Shown piece by piece: positions 7,751 to 16,025 of a stretch of 33,282 bases of DNA. The position numbers and the translations under genes were made by a program. Below the pieces are notes generated by a model. The model worked only from the letters and a program-made list of their open reading frames with translations, ran no database searches and was not told the DNA's origin. The stretch spans positions 1-33,282 of the forward strand of contig NZ_JAVDQI010000015.1 of NCBI RefSeq assembly GCF_031454185.1, read 5' to 3'. The first letter of the stretch is position 1, and each line of letters opens with the position of its first letter. This stretch comes from Methanococcoides alaskense (lineage in GTDB: Archaea; Halobacteriota; Methanosarcinia; Methanosarcinales; Methanosarcinaceae).

Positions 7751-7993
7751 TTATTCTTCCTTAATAGGGATATGCACTTCAATAGCCAGCGTTTCAGGAC
7801 AGGTGTAGTAGCAATTTCCACATCCTATACAGCCTTCTCCCTTGTATTCAACATAACGATAACCGCGTTCATTGATCTGTTCACTCATGAACAGAACACT
7901 TTTTGGACATGCGGGAATGCATCTTTCACAGCCTTTACATTCAAGATTGTTAAGTTGTGGATAAGGTTTCATATTTTCACTATTTTCAGACAT
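7751..7993 (-). CDS. 2x[4Fe-4S] ferredoxin subunit of the oxidoreductase
   Basis: An 80-residue ferredoxin with two classic cluster motifs, CKGCERCIPACP and CIGCGNCYYTCP, each C-x2-C-x2-C-x3-C-P. It would pass electrons between the thiamine site of the alpha/beta subunits and soluble ferredoxin. I start at the ATG at 7993 (MSENSENMKPYPQL), because AGAGGT lies at binding distance and the 17 residues encoded upstream look unlike a ferredoxin. It is the first gene of the three-gene kor/vor unit, 22 bases before the alpha subunit. Confidence 0.9.
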   Translation of the reverse strand: MSENSENMKPYPQLNNLECKGCERCIPACPKSVLFMSEQINERGYRYVEYKGEGCIGCGNCYYTCPETLAIEVHIPIKEE

Positions 7994-8057
7994 GATATCA
8001 ACCTCTGGGTAAATAGATAAACTGTAAATAAAAGATTTATCCATTGGATCATTCGAG

Positions 8058-8068
8058 TATTTAAATAT
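8058..8068 (-). promoter_or_regulatory. TATA box for the oxidoreductase operon
   Basis: On the minus strand the sequence ATATTTAAATA directly follows the 8069-8096 hairpin and lies about 65-75 bases before the ferredoxin ATG. That fits an archaeal TATA box with a start about 25 bases downstream and a leader of about 40 bases. The three oxidoreductase genes would then have their own promoter even though the acyl-CoA synthetase lies upstream. Confidence 0.45.
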
Positions 8069-8096
8069 GTTTCAGGAACTATTATAGTCCTGAAAC
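8069..8096 (-). terminator. Strong hairpin after the acyl-CoA synthetase gene
   Basis: GTTTCAGGA (8069-8077) and TCCTGAAAC (8088-8096) form a perfect 9-bp stem with a 10-base loop, 16 bases past the stop of the synthetase gene. It may terminate that transcript. Since it abuts the TATA box of the downstream operon, it could instead be an operator. Confidence 0.45.
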
Positions 8097-8111
8097 GTTC
8101 TATGCTCTTAA

Positions 8112-9785
8112 TCAGTTCTTTCCTTCATCATGATCGCGTATCTCAACACGCCTGATCTTGCCGCTGATGGTCTTGGGAAGCTCATCAACGAAGTCCACAG
8201 CACGTGGATACTTGTAAGGTGCAGTAGCCTTCTTGACGTGGTCCTGAAGTTCTTTCTTCAATACCTCGCTTGCTTCATAGCCTTTTGTAAGAACTATTGT
8301 AGCTTTGACGATCTGCCCTCTTGTGTCATCAGGTACACCTGTTATGGCACATTCAAGTACAGCTGGATGTTCTATCAAAGCGCTCTCGACCTCGAAAGGT
8401 CCGATCTTGTAACCGGAGCTCTTTATAATATCATCGGACCTGCCAACGAACCAGAAATAACCATCCTCGTCCTTCCAGGCCATATCTCCGGTATGGTAAT
8501 AACCATCATGCCAGACCTCGTTAGTCTTCTTTTCATCAGAACGATATCCAGCAAACAAACCTACTGGCTTTCCTTTTGAGGTATTGATAACGATCTCGCC
8601 CTCTTCTCCGAAATCACATACCTCACCATCAAAGTTCAAAAGCTCGATATCGTATTCAGGAGAAGGCTTGCCCATTGAACCGGGTTTAGGTTCCATCCAC
8701 GGATAAGTAGCAATGCTTACAATGCTCTCGGTCTGACCGAAGCCTTCCATAAGCTTAAGTCCGGTGAACTCCAGGAACCTCTCATAAACTTCAGGATTAA
8801 GAGGCTCGCCTGCCACAACACAATATTCGAGACTGCTGAAATCATATTGTGAAAGGTCTTCCTTGATCAGGAAACGATAGATCGTCGGAGGTGCACAGAA
8901 GGTCGTTACTCCATACTTGCTTGCAAAGTTAAGCATGTTCTTAGCATCAAAGCGCTCATAATCATATACAAAGACCGCAGTTCCGCTTAACCACTGCCCG
9001 TAGAGCTTACCCCATACACACTTTGCCCAGCCGGAATCAGCAACGGTAAGGTGCAGACCATCATCTTGGACGTTCTGCCAGTACTTCGCAGTGATGATAT
9101 GTCCGAGAGGATATGCAAAATCGTGCTGCACCATTTTTGGCAATCCTGTGGTACCTGAGGAGAAATAAAGCAATGCAATATCCTCGTTCTTTGTAGCAGC
9201 ATCTCCTTCCGGACGTGTAAACTCATCAGAAGCTTCCTCAAGTTCCTTTGTGAAATCCAGCCAGCCTTCACGTCCTCCGCTCAGAGATGCCTTGTGGAGC
9301 AGGATGTCCTCATAGCCTTTGTGACCTTCATCGATATATCCCATCAACCCTTCATCATCTGCACTGACTACCATCTTTATATTGGAAATTTCGATACGGT
9401 ATGTGACATCTTTGGTGGTCAGCATATGCGTTGCAGGAAGGGTGATCGCACCGATCTTATGCAGAGCGAGGATACATATCCAGAACTCATATCGGCCTTT
9501 AAGGGTCAGCATAACAACATCACCTTTTTCGATGCCGTATTTTTTGAACAGATTGGCAGCTTTGTCACTATAGTGTTTCAGGTCCTTGAAGGTATAGACC
9601 AGTTCATTGCCGTTATCATCACACCAGACAAGTGCTCTTTTATCAGGCTGTTCCATTGCATATCTGTCGACGACATCGTATGCGAAATTGAAATTTTCAG
9701 GAATGTTGATCTTGAAATTTTCTTTAAAATCCTCATACGATCCGAAATCTGTACGTGAGACATATTCTTCCAATAAAGATGACAT
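8112..9785 (-). CDS. Medium/branched-chain acyl-CoA synthetase (MacS-like)
   Basis: A 557-residue ANL-superfamily enzyme that activates a carboxylic acid with ATP and CoA to acyl-CoA, AMP and PPi. Visible motifs in order are ALLYFSSGTTGLPKMVQHDF (the P-loop, about residue 210), EGFGQTES, YYHTGDMAWKDEDGYFWFVG, the hinge region SDDIIKSSGYKIGPFEVES, and KTISGKIRR with the catalytic Lys near the C-terminus. Length and motifs match the methanogen enzyme studied in Methanosarcina acetivorans (MacsMa), reported to prefer 2-methylbutyrate. Its neighbours, an HTH-cupin regulator upstream and a 2-oxoacid:ferredoxin oxidoreductase downstream, suggest that the acyl-CoA feeds reductive carboxylation to a branched 2-oxoacid. 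A TATA-like TTTTTATATAG lies about 20-30 bases before the ATG. Confidence 0.88.
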   Translation of the reverse strand: MSSLLEEYVSRTDFGSYEDFKENFKINIPENFNFAYDVVDRYAMEQPDKRALVWCDDNGNELVYTFKDLKHYSDKAANLFKKYGIEKGDVVMLTLKGRYEFWICILALHKIGAITLPATHMLTTKDVTYRIEISNIKMVVSADDEGLMGYIDEGHKGYEDILLHKASLSGGREGWLDFTKELEEASDEFTRPEGDAATKNEDIALLYFSSGTTGLPKMVQHDFAYPLGHIITAKYWQNVQDDGLHLTVADSGWAKCVWGKLYGQWLSGTAVFVYDYERFDAKNMLNFASKYGVTTFCAPPTIYRFLIKEDLSQYDFSSLEYCVVAGEPLNPEVYERFLEFTGLKLMEGFGQTESIVSIATYPWMEPKPGSMGKPSPEYDIELLNFDGEVCDFGEEGEIVINTSKGKPVGLFAGYRSDEKKTNEVWHDGYYHTGDMAWKDEDGYFWFVGRSDDIIKSSGYKIGPFEVESALIEHPAVLECAITGVPDDTRGQIVKATIVLTKGYEASEVLKKELQDHVKKATAPYKYPRAVDFVDELPKTISGKIRRVEIRDHDEGKN

Positions 9786-9837
9786 ATTTACACCCGTTTT
9801 CTATATAAAAATAAATAAGGTTCAGATAGCAAAACTA

Positions 9838-10392
9838 TCAGAGAACCATTGCAAGGAACTTTGCTGGTTCATCTCCAACCGCTTCCATTGCATGAACGAA
9901 GCTGGAATCGAAATAAATTGAATCGCCTTCCTCAAGGAGGATCTCATTGTCATGTATCCAGACCTTGAGCTTGCCGCTTATCACATAATCAAATTCCTGT
10001 CCAGGATGAGAGTTCATGGAAGGAGTATTAGCATCTGAACGCGGATCTACACTGACAATGAAAGGTTCTGCCTTTTTATGAACAAAGTTCGAGGCAAGGT
10101 TCTGGTAATTGTAATCCGCCCTTCTTTCCACTTCAGTACCTTTGCCTTTTCGGTTGACCGCAAAGATATGCATGCGCGGTTCCTCTCCCGTAAGAAGAAG
10201 TCCCAGATCCACATTGAGTATCTGTGAAATCTCAAACAGCATGCTTGCAGGAATATCAGATTCCCCGGAATCATAGTGTTTGTAAGTATCCACAGAGATA
10301 TCGAGCTTCTCAGCCATGGCCTCAAAACCTATGTCGGATAATTCGCGCAATTCGGATAGACGTGATGCGATTTCGATTATTTTTTCCTGCAT
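9838..10392 (-). CDS. HTH-XRE/cupin transcriptional regulator
   Basis: The 184-residue protein has an N-terminal XRE-type helix-turn-helix (about residues 6-62: LSELRELSDIGFEAMAEKLD, SVDTYKHYDSGESDIPASML) and a C-terminal cupin barrel (about 110-184: NSHPGQEFDYVISGKLKVWI, LLEEGDSIYFDSSFVHAMEA). In this family the cupin binds a small effector. It lies 52 bases ahead of the acyl-CoA synthetase gene on the same strand, so it most likely controls that gene and perhaps the oxidoreductase. The linker and loop before the cupin carry many basic residues. The ligand could be a carboxylic acid or its CoA ester, an inference from context only. Confidence 0.88.
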   Translation of the reverse strand: MQEKIIEIASRLSELRELSDIGFEAMAEKLDISVDTYKHYDSGESDIPASMLFEISQILNVDLGLLLTGEEPRMHIFAVNRKGKGTEVERRADYNYQNLASNFVHKKAEPFIVSVDPRSDANTPSMNSHPGQEFDYVISGKLKVWIHDNEILLEEGDSIYFDSSFVHAMEAVGDEPAKFLAMVL

Positions 10393-10566
10393 GTTATCAA
10401 CTTATTAGAGCCGTTACAAAAAATGCTTGCAAGACGACAATTCTTTTAATATAGGCACTGAACTTTCAGCATTGATATATTATATCATTATCTGCTGTGA
10501 TGTTAAAAGAAGAAGTAAAAAAAGGTATTGAGTGCCATGTTAGCACATGACACAATGAAAATATAT

Positions 10567-11958
10567 TCAATCAACAGGACCGATGTTGACAGAATATTCA
10601 AAATTCTCGGTGTTGTGAGGCATTATCTCAAGTGTCCATTCTCCAACAGCACCATCAGCAAGATAGACTTCTGTATATGTTGTTGATCCCTGCTGATAAA
10701 CATTGAATTGCTCATCATCCTGATCATCGCTTGAAACAGGCATCTCGCTCATAGCTCTATCCCTTGCCTCATCCATTGCAATTCCATAATAGATAGGAGA
10801 TTGCTGTGAAAGACTGACAGTGCTACTGTGGCCTGTACTGATAAGGACCGACTTTACCTGACCATCAGCGTTCTTCAACACGACATCGAAAGAAGGTGCT
10901 GTAGAAGATGTACTGCTGCCACCATAATTATAATCCCTTGAGATTATCTTGAGGGTCACCGGATCATCTGTCCTTGCAACAAAGCTTGTTGTGAACGGGT
11001 CTTCTGGCTGTTGCCAGACATCGAGGTTGATGCTAACCTTCTGGCTCCATTCATTCATTGTCCTGTCATCGATGTTCAGGTTGATCCTGCCATTGAGATT
11101 TCCTTCCGCATCAGCTGGAACTCTGACCTTTACTGTCACAGTGGTCTTTTCTCCTGCCTTGATAACAGAGGGTGCTGTGATGGTCACGTCCTTCTCATCA
11201 AGAGAGACCTGTGCATTGTATCCATACCAATCATCCTCACTTACCTCGAATTCAGGGTTGATGGAAATTGCCTTTTCAGCAACGTTCTTGAGTTTGATCA
11301 CATATTCATACTCAGAACCTGCTTCCACACGGTCATTGATGTATGAATTGAATATCTGTACATTTGGTGGCAACCAGACGTTCACTGAAAGCTCAAGTGC
11401 ACCATTATAACCAGGATACAAAGCTGCAACATCCCCTTCGAGATCGCTGAAGAAAACGTTTGCATCATAATTGTCAAGTGCAGCATCCTCAGGAACTGAG
11501 ACCTTGATAGTGAACTCCTGCTTTTCCCCGCTCTTCAGTTCAGCCTTTGCAGGTGAGATAGTAACCCAGTCCTCATCAAGCATGTTGTCACTGAATACCT
11601 TTGGTGCAATATAAGGCTCAAGTGTTAGTGGCTCTTTACCATGATTGAAAAGCACGACAGTCATTTCATCTGACTCTCCTGGCTTTATTCTAAGATAGGA
11701 ATATCCAGGGTCAACAAGTAGAGGAACTATCTCTTTTTCAATTTCAGGATATAACATGTCCTGATAATATCCATCTGCAGCGATCTTTTCAGCTATCAGT
11801 GTAGGTTCGGATATTAGCACGGGTTCAGCTATTAACATGGGTTCGGCAAACAATTCCGGTTCTGCTGCTGTAGTTTCAGGGGCAGCAATGGCAACTGTTA
11901 TTGCTGTCAAACTGAGCAACAATAGGCCAATTGACATAAATGCAAAATATTTTTTCAT
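10567..11958 (-). CDS. Secreted protein with NEW3-like beta-sandwich domains
   Basis: The 463-residue protein has a signal peptide (MKKYFAFMSIGLLLLSLTAI then TVAIAAPE). Residues 33-58 are a six-residue repeat (E/A-E-P-x-L-I-A: AEPMLIAEPVLISEPTLIAE). The rest looks like tandem immunoglobulin-like sandwiches of the NEW3/CARDB sort, with YLRIKPGESDEMTVVLFNHG, ELKSGEKQEFTIKVSVPEDA, YVIKLKNVAEKAISINPEFE and VIKAGEKTTVTVKVRVPADA. Such proteins sit outside the cell, often in the envelope or as adhesins. There is no C-terminal membrane anchor, so it may be released or bound to the S-layer. The neighbouring envelope gene at 12325 is divergent. I do not recognise a named gene. Confidence 0.75.
   Translation of the reverse strand: MKKYFAFMSIGLLLLSLTAITVAIAAPETTAAEPELFAEPMLIAEPVLISEPTLIAEKIAADGYYQDMLYPEIEKEIVPLLVDPGYSYLRIKPGESDEMTVVLFNHGKEPLTLEPYIAPKVFSDNMLDEDWVTISPAKAELKSGEKQEFTIKVSVPEDAALDNYDANVFFSDLEGDVAALYPGYNGALELSVNVWLPPNVQIFNSYINDRVEAGSEYEYVIKLKNVAEKAISINPEFEVSEDDWYGYNAQVSLDEKDVTITAPSVIKAGEKTTVTVKVRVPADAEGNLNGRINLNIDDRTMNEWSQKVSINLDVWQQPEDPFTTSFVARTDDPVTLKIISRDYNYGGSSTSSTAPSFDVVLKNADGQVKSVLISTGHSSTVSLSQQSPIYYGIAMDEARDRAMSEMPVSSDDQDDEQFNVYQQGSTTYTEVYLADGAVGEWTLEIMPHNTENFEYSVNIGPVD
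11785..11862 (-). repeat. 18-bp coding tandem repeat (AEPxLI units)
   Basis: Within the gene at 10567-11958, the segment encoding residues 33-58 is built from similar 18-base units, each reading x-x-E-P-x-L-I-A, roughly four copies. On the plus strand the phrase GGTTCxG(x)ATT recurs with this period. It directly follows the signal-peptide region. It could act as a spacer and could change in copy number by slippage. Confidence 0.6.
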
Positions 11959-12324
11959 ATCGATTCTCCTTTATGATTTGATGATGGTGAGCGTCTTTCG
12001 ACATGTTCCAATAGGAGCTACACTTATTAAAGAATTGTCTAAACTTCGAATCAATCCGTAGTTATCAGAATATTTGAAGTACCTGATCAAAATTGAAAAA
12101 AAAGGGCATTAGCCAGTTTAACTGGTACTTGGAAGTAACTTTTAGACGGTTACCAGACCTTAGTAAAACGACCAGAGGAGTTTTATGATCACTGCTACCG
12201 ACATTACTCATAATCTAAATTTAGCATCAAAATACACATTTTAATTCCAAAATATTTTTATACTACAGCATATGTTTTTTTAAAGTACCTTATAGGTATA
12301 TTTTATGGGGGTTCAATTGCAATC
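11959..12324. promoter_or_regulatory. Divergent intergenic region with palindrome and tiny ORF
   Basis: This 366-base gap separates two divergent envelope genes. It contains a perfect palindrome CCAGTTTAACTGG (12113-12125), a plausible operator. A plus-strand ORF of 19 codons (12185-12244) starts 4 bases after GAGGAG (12175-12180), described separately. An A/T-rich stretch with TATA-like TTTTTATACT (about 12256-12265) and TTAAAGTACC follows and could be the promoter of the 12325 gene. Confidence 0.4.
12185..12244 (+). CDS. Possible 19-residue small ORF
   Basis: Reading from ATG at 12185 to TAA at 12242-12244 gives MITATDITHNLNLASKYTF. The start is preceded by GAGGAG at 12175-12180 with a spacing of 4 bases, a much better ribosome binding site than most real genes in this window have. 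It could be a leader peptide for the gene at 12325 or a small protein, but chance cannot be ruled out because no conservation can be checked here. Confidence 0.25.
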   Translation: MITATDITHNLNLASKYTF

Positions 12325-12807
12325 ATGGACAAAACTTCAAAAAAAATGGGCAATATACTTATTCTAACATCTATTCTCATCGTTATATTCATTTCATCAC
12401 TGATACTTTCAGCAAACTTTATCCCGTCAAAATATTTGAAGGATTTTTCGGAACAGCATGTGGAAGAGACCTTCCCACATGAGGTATTTGGGGAGCAGAC
12501 ATTCTCCTTCTCCGATAGATACGTTCTAAGTACTGGTGAGACATTCAAACTGCCGGATAATTATAATCTCATTCCAAGGCAGATCGATGTTGAGGGCAAA
12601 AAGGTGTGGCTGGAGGTTTCCAGGAACGGTGATTTTGTAGACGATCAGGTCTTGTCTATCTCAGATGACTTGGGATCAGGCTGGGATGTGTATTCAGAAG
12701 ATGGGAATGAGTTGATGTTAAGGATATATCTATACGATGTATCTCAAAACAAGATCGACAGTGTCTCAACGGAAAGTGTATGCGTGGTATATATAGAAAT
12801 TATGTGA
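12325..12807 (+). CDS. S-layer-type domain protein with N-terminal anchor
   Basis: The 160-residue protein has one hydrophobic segment (about residues 9-30: GNILILTSILIVIFISSLIL), then a linker and a domain that looks like half of the Methanosarcina S-layer duplication domain: LSTGETFKLPDNYNLIPRQI, DVEGKKVWLEVSRNGDFVDD, QVLSISDDLGSGWDVY, and a final YLYDVSQNKIDSVSTESV. The G-E-x-F-x-L...ID-x-E-G-x-K-V-W-L pattern is the S-layer family signature. Full S-layer proteins are much longer, with two copies, so this is a short single-domain paralogue, membrane-tethered with the domain outside. A GGGGG run lies 15 or so bases before the ATG. A role in envelope assembly is plausible but not shown. Confidence 0.6.
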   Translation: MDKTSKKMGNILILTSILIVIFISSLILSANFIPSKYLKDFSEQHVEETFPHEVFGEQTFSFSDRYVLSTGETFKLPDNYNLIPRQIDVEGKKVWLEVSRNGDFVDDQVLSISDDLGSGWDVYSEDGNELMLRIYLYDVSQNKIDSVSTESVCVVYIEIM

Positions 12808-12849
12808 AACCGATACATCCCGGAAAGACCAAACATTAAATAATGGCAT

Positions 12850-12897
12850 GAAGAGGCATTTCTACAACAACAAAAATATTGCTGCGAATGCCTCTTC
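12850..12897. terminator. Strong 11-bp hairpin at convergent junction
   Basis: GAAGAGGCATT (12850-12860) and AATGCCTCTTC (12887-12897) are perfect complements around a 26-base loop. The hairpin fills the 100-base gap between two convergent genes (12325 plus and copA minus). It is likely a bidirectional transcription terminator or a transcript-end stabiliser. Confidence 0.6.
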
Positions 12898-12908
12898 TTA
12901 AAAGGAAA

Positions 12909-15737
12909 TTATTTTATTCTGCTTCTCTTCATCAGCAGGGAGTTCGTCACAACCGAGACAGAGCTCATAGCCATGAACGCTGCTGCCATTGCCGGAGTGA
13001 CAAGTACCTGATGGAACACAGGATATAGAATTCCTGCAGCTATTGGAATACCAAGACTATTGTATCCGAAAGCCCAGAACAGGTTCTGCTTGATCTTCCT
13101 CATGGTAAGCCGGCTTAACTTCAGTGAGGCCACAACATCAAGGAGATCGTTCCTGATAAGCACTATCTGTGCGGATTCCATGGCCACATCTGTTCCGGCA
13201 CCCATGGCAATACCAACGTCTGCCTGCGTGAGTGCAGGAGCATCGTTGATGCCGTCACCGACCATTGCAACGATCTTGTTCTCTTTCTGAAGCTTCTTCA
13301 CCTCAGCCGCTTTGTCTTCAGGCAACACTTCGGAAAGAACACGGTCGATACCAGCTTCCGAAGCTATGGCAGATGCTGTCCTGCTGTTATCACCGGTCAT
13401 CATCACGACCTCAATTCCCATATCCCTGAGTTTGGAAACAGCTTGAACTGAGTTCTCTTTCAGGGTATCGGCAACTGCAACGATACCAATAGCATCACCA
13501 TCGGCTGAGACCAGCATGGCGGTCTTGCCCTGATGTTCAAGCTCTTCAAGATCGTCACTCATGCCGGATACATTGACATTGTTATCGGCCATGAGCTTGC
13601 GGGTGCCAAGAAGTACTTTCCGTCCATCGATGGTAGCAGTGACTCCGTGACCCGGAATTGAATCGAATTCGGTGGTATCCAGTATATCAACATTCCCATC
13701 CACAGCCCCATTTACGATAGCCTCACCAAGTGGATGTTCCGAACCCTTCTCAGCCGTTGCTGCAAGAGAGAGGACATCATCTCTTGAGTGATCACCAAAT
13801 GTCATCACGTCTGTGAGCACCGGCTTTCCTTCGGTGAGGGTGCCGGTCTTATCGAACACTATGGTGCCTATCTTCCGGGTTACCTCAAGCGCTTCGCCGC
13901 CTTTGATGAGAATACCGTTCTCAGCGCCTTTACCGGTACCTACCATGATAGCCACAGGTGTCGCAAGCCCTACAGCACAGGGACAGGATATCACAAGAAC
14001 TGTTATACCGATAAGAAGTGAGAACAGGAACGGACTGGATATCACTGAATACTGGCCAACATCATATAGACCGTACCCGATAAAGAACCAGAACAGGAAT
14101 GAGAGGACAGCGATCGTAATTACGGCAACGATGAACCTTCCAGCCACAAAGTCCGCTACTCTCTGAATGGGTGCTTTTGATGTCTGGGCATCTTCCACAA
14201 GCTTGATTATCTGTGCAAGTGCTGTATCAGCGCCCACCTTGGTAGCCTTGAACTTAAAGGAACCCGTGGCATTGACCGTTGCACCTATTACAGTATCTCC
14301 GGCATTCTTCTCCACAGGGATGCTTTCACCGGTTATCATGGATTCATCTATTGAAGATGTTCCTTCCACAACGACACCATCTACTGGAAGTTTTTCACCA
14401 GGCCTGACAACTACGATGTCACCTGCAACAACATCCTCCACAGCCACTTCGATCTCTTCATCGTTCCTTATCACACGTGCAGTCCTTGCCTGCAACCCTA
14501 TGAGCTTCCTGATAGCTTCGGATGTCCTGCCCCTTGCCTTTGCTTCAAGGTAGCGGCCGAACGTTATGAAAGTGATCAGCATGGCAGCCGTCTCAAAGAA
14601 AGTGTGCTGGTATCCTGGTCCAAGATCAATGAAGCTGGTAACCACGCTGATAGTATATGCAGCACCGGTACCGGTGGCTATCAGCAGGTTCATATCAGCA
14701 GAACCATGTCTCAGACCCTTATAGGCACCAACGAAGTACTGGCGTCCAGGGAAGGCCATTACGATGGTCGTAAGGATGAAAAGTACCATCCTGTCGGCAA
14801 ATATGGGTGGGACAAAATAGAGATATTGTGGAAATCCTGCACTCATTCCTCCAAGGGCGATCGGGATGGTAAGCAGAACGGCAATGATCAGATTGCTCCT
14901 CTGATGTGTCATCTTCGTGTCCCTTGCAGCTCTTTCGCGATCAAGAGGACTTCCTTCCGTTTTCACAGATGCGGTATAACCTATTTCTTCAATGGCTTTG
15001 AGCATATCTGCTGCTGAAACCTTGTCGGGATCATATTTGGCACGTGCAGTGGACATGGGGAAGTTCACACTTGCATCGCTTACGCCATCAAGCTTCTTGA
15101 GGGCACGTTCAATATTTGTGGCACAGGCAGCACATGTCATACCCCCAACATCAAAGGCCATCTCATCTTTAAGTATCCCATACCCGGTATCTTCAACTGT
15201 TTTTTCCAGCTTGTCCGTTGTGAATAGCTGTGGATCATAAGTGACAGAAGCTTTCTCAAGAGGAAGGTTGACCGTTGCAGATAGCACACCGGGTTGTTTC
15301 TTCAGGGCATCTTCTATGCGAATAGCACAGGCAGCACAGGTCATGCCTGTAACTTTCAACGTAGTTTCCACAGGCTTCTTAGCTGCTGCCTCAGTTGCTT
15401 TCTCATCATTCTTCTTAAGAAGCTCAACGGGTGCTGAATGTACCGTGCTTTTACCCTCTGCATCGACCGTGTCCCCCATTTCGCTCTTTTCTGTGTCCTC
15501 TGCCAGATCATCCGGGATTCCAGAATTATCATTCTTCCCTACCTCATAACCTAAACCGAGAATTGCCTGTTTGATCTCTTCAAGGCTGACCTTTTCAGGA
15601 TCGAAAATGACGGTCGCATTGTTCTCTTCAAGACTTACATCGACACTTTCCACGCCTTCAAGCGAGGAGATGGCTTTTGTAACCCTCTCATGACAATGCA
15701 TACATGTCATTCCAAGAACATCTATCTTAGCTTCCAT
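12909..15737 (-). CDS. copA: Copper-exporting P1B-type ATPase, three HMA domains
   Basis: A 942-residue Cu(+) pump. Three heavy-metal-associated domains come first: GMTCMHCH at about residues 9-16, GMTCAAC at 131-137 and GMTCAAC at 199-205; the first is set apart by an acidic, low-complexity linker (about 70-122). The P-type core follows: TGES at about 469-472, CPC in SCPCAVG at 585-587 (the membrane copper site), DKTGTLT with the phosphorylated Asp at 629, SEHPLGEA at about 666-673, and MVGDGINDAPALTQADVG. Seven to eight membrane helices are visible. The pump moves Cu(+) (or Ag(+)) out of the cell using ATP. Three HMA domains is above the usual one or two for archaea. copZ lies just upstream on the same strand with an 84-base gap. 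Confidence 0.97.
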   Translation of the reverse strand: MEAKIDVLGMTCMHCHERVTKAISSLEGVESVDVSLEENNATVIFDPEKVSLEEIKQAILGLGYEVGKNDNSGIPDDLAEDTEKSEMGDTVDAEGKSTVHSAPVELLKKNDEKATEAAAKKPVETTLKVTGMTCAACAIRIEDALKKQPGVLSATVNLPLEKASVTYDPQLFTTDKLEKTVEDTGYGILKDEMAFDVGGMTCAACATNIERALKKLDGVSDASVNFPMSTARAKYDPDKVSAADMLKAIEEIGYTASVKTEGSPLDRERAARDTKMTHQRSNLIIAVLLTIPIALGGMSAGFPQYLYFVPPIFADRMVLFILTTIVMAFPGRQYFVGAYKGLRHGSADMNLLIATGTGAAYTISVVTSFIDLGPGYQHTFFETAAMLITFITFGRYLEAKARGRTSEAIRKLIGLQARTARVIRNDEEIEVAVEDVVAGDIVVVRPGEKLPVDGVVVEGTSSIDESMITGESIPVEKNAGDTVIGATVNATGSFKFKATKVGADTALAQIIKLVEDAQTSKAPIQRVADFVAGRFIVAVITIAVLSFLFWFFIGYGLYDVGQYSVISSPFLFSLLIGITVLVISCPCAVGLATPVAIMVGTGKGAENGILIKGGEALEVTRKIGTIVFDKTGTLTEGKPVLTDVMTFGDHSRDDVLSLAATAEKGSEHPLGEAIVNGAVDGNVDILDTTEFDSIPGHGVTATIDGRKVLLGTRKLMADNNVNVSGMSDDLEELEHQGKTAMLVSADGDAIGIVAVADTLKENSVQAVSKLRDMGIEVVMMTGDNSRTASAIASEAGIDRVLSEVLPEDKAAEVKKLQKENKIVAMVGDGINDAPALTQADVGIAMGAGTDVAMESAQIVLIRNDLLDVVASLKLSRLTMRKIKQNLFWAFGYNSLGIPIAAGILYPVFHQVLVTPAMAAAFMAMSSVSVVTNSLLMKRSRIK

Positions 15738-15815
15738 GTTGTTGCACCATTGTTAATAGGATATTTCTGTCTGAAATACTGCTTATCGTGCAGCATAAAA
15801 AAATAATAAAAAGAT

Positions 15816-15830
15816 AAGGCCTTAAGCCTT
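15816..15830 (-). terminator. Short hairpin with T-rich tail after copZ
   Basis: On the minus strand, AAGGC, a 5-base loop and GCCTT form a small stem at the very end of copZ, followed by a T-rich run (about 15797-15814). This could end or attenuate the copZ transcript before copA. The stem is only 5 bp, so support is modest. Confidence 0.35.
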
Positions 15831-16025
15831 GTATCCGGAATCGTTCACAGCTTTTTTAATAGCATCGATGTCCGTTGCATTTTCATCATAGGAGACTTTA
15901 GCTTCACCTTTGTCGAGATCGACATCTACGGATGAAACTCCTGCAACCCCAGATATTGCTTCTGTAACATGCATCTTGCAATGTCCACATGACATGCCTT
16001 CAACTTTTATTTTGGTCTCTACCAT
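15822..16025 (-). CDS. copZ: Copper chaperone (HMA domain protein)
   Basis: A 67-residue protein consisting of one HMA fold: MVETKIKVEGMSCGHCKMHV has the GMSCGHC copper-binding motif at residues 10-16, then TEAISGVAGVSSVDVDLDKG and AKVSYDENATDIDAIKKAVN. It would carry Cu(+) in the cytoplasm and hand it to the CopA N-terminal domains encoded 84 bases downstream on the same strand. The length is standard for CopZ. A copper-sensing regulator is not visible beside it. Confidence 0.92.
   Translation of the reverse strand: MVETKIKVEGMSCGHCKMHVTEAISGVAGVSSVDVDLDKGEAKVSYDENATDIDAIKKAVNDSGYKA

Noticed and set aside
7691..8020. Plus-strand ORF opposite the ferredoxin gene
   Set aside because: It is antisense to clear ferredoxin motifs and has no family features.
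13813..14553. Plus-strand ORFs opposite copA
   Set aside because: They are mirror frames of a long, well-conserved ATPase gene. No ribosome binding site or domain supports them.
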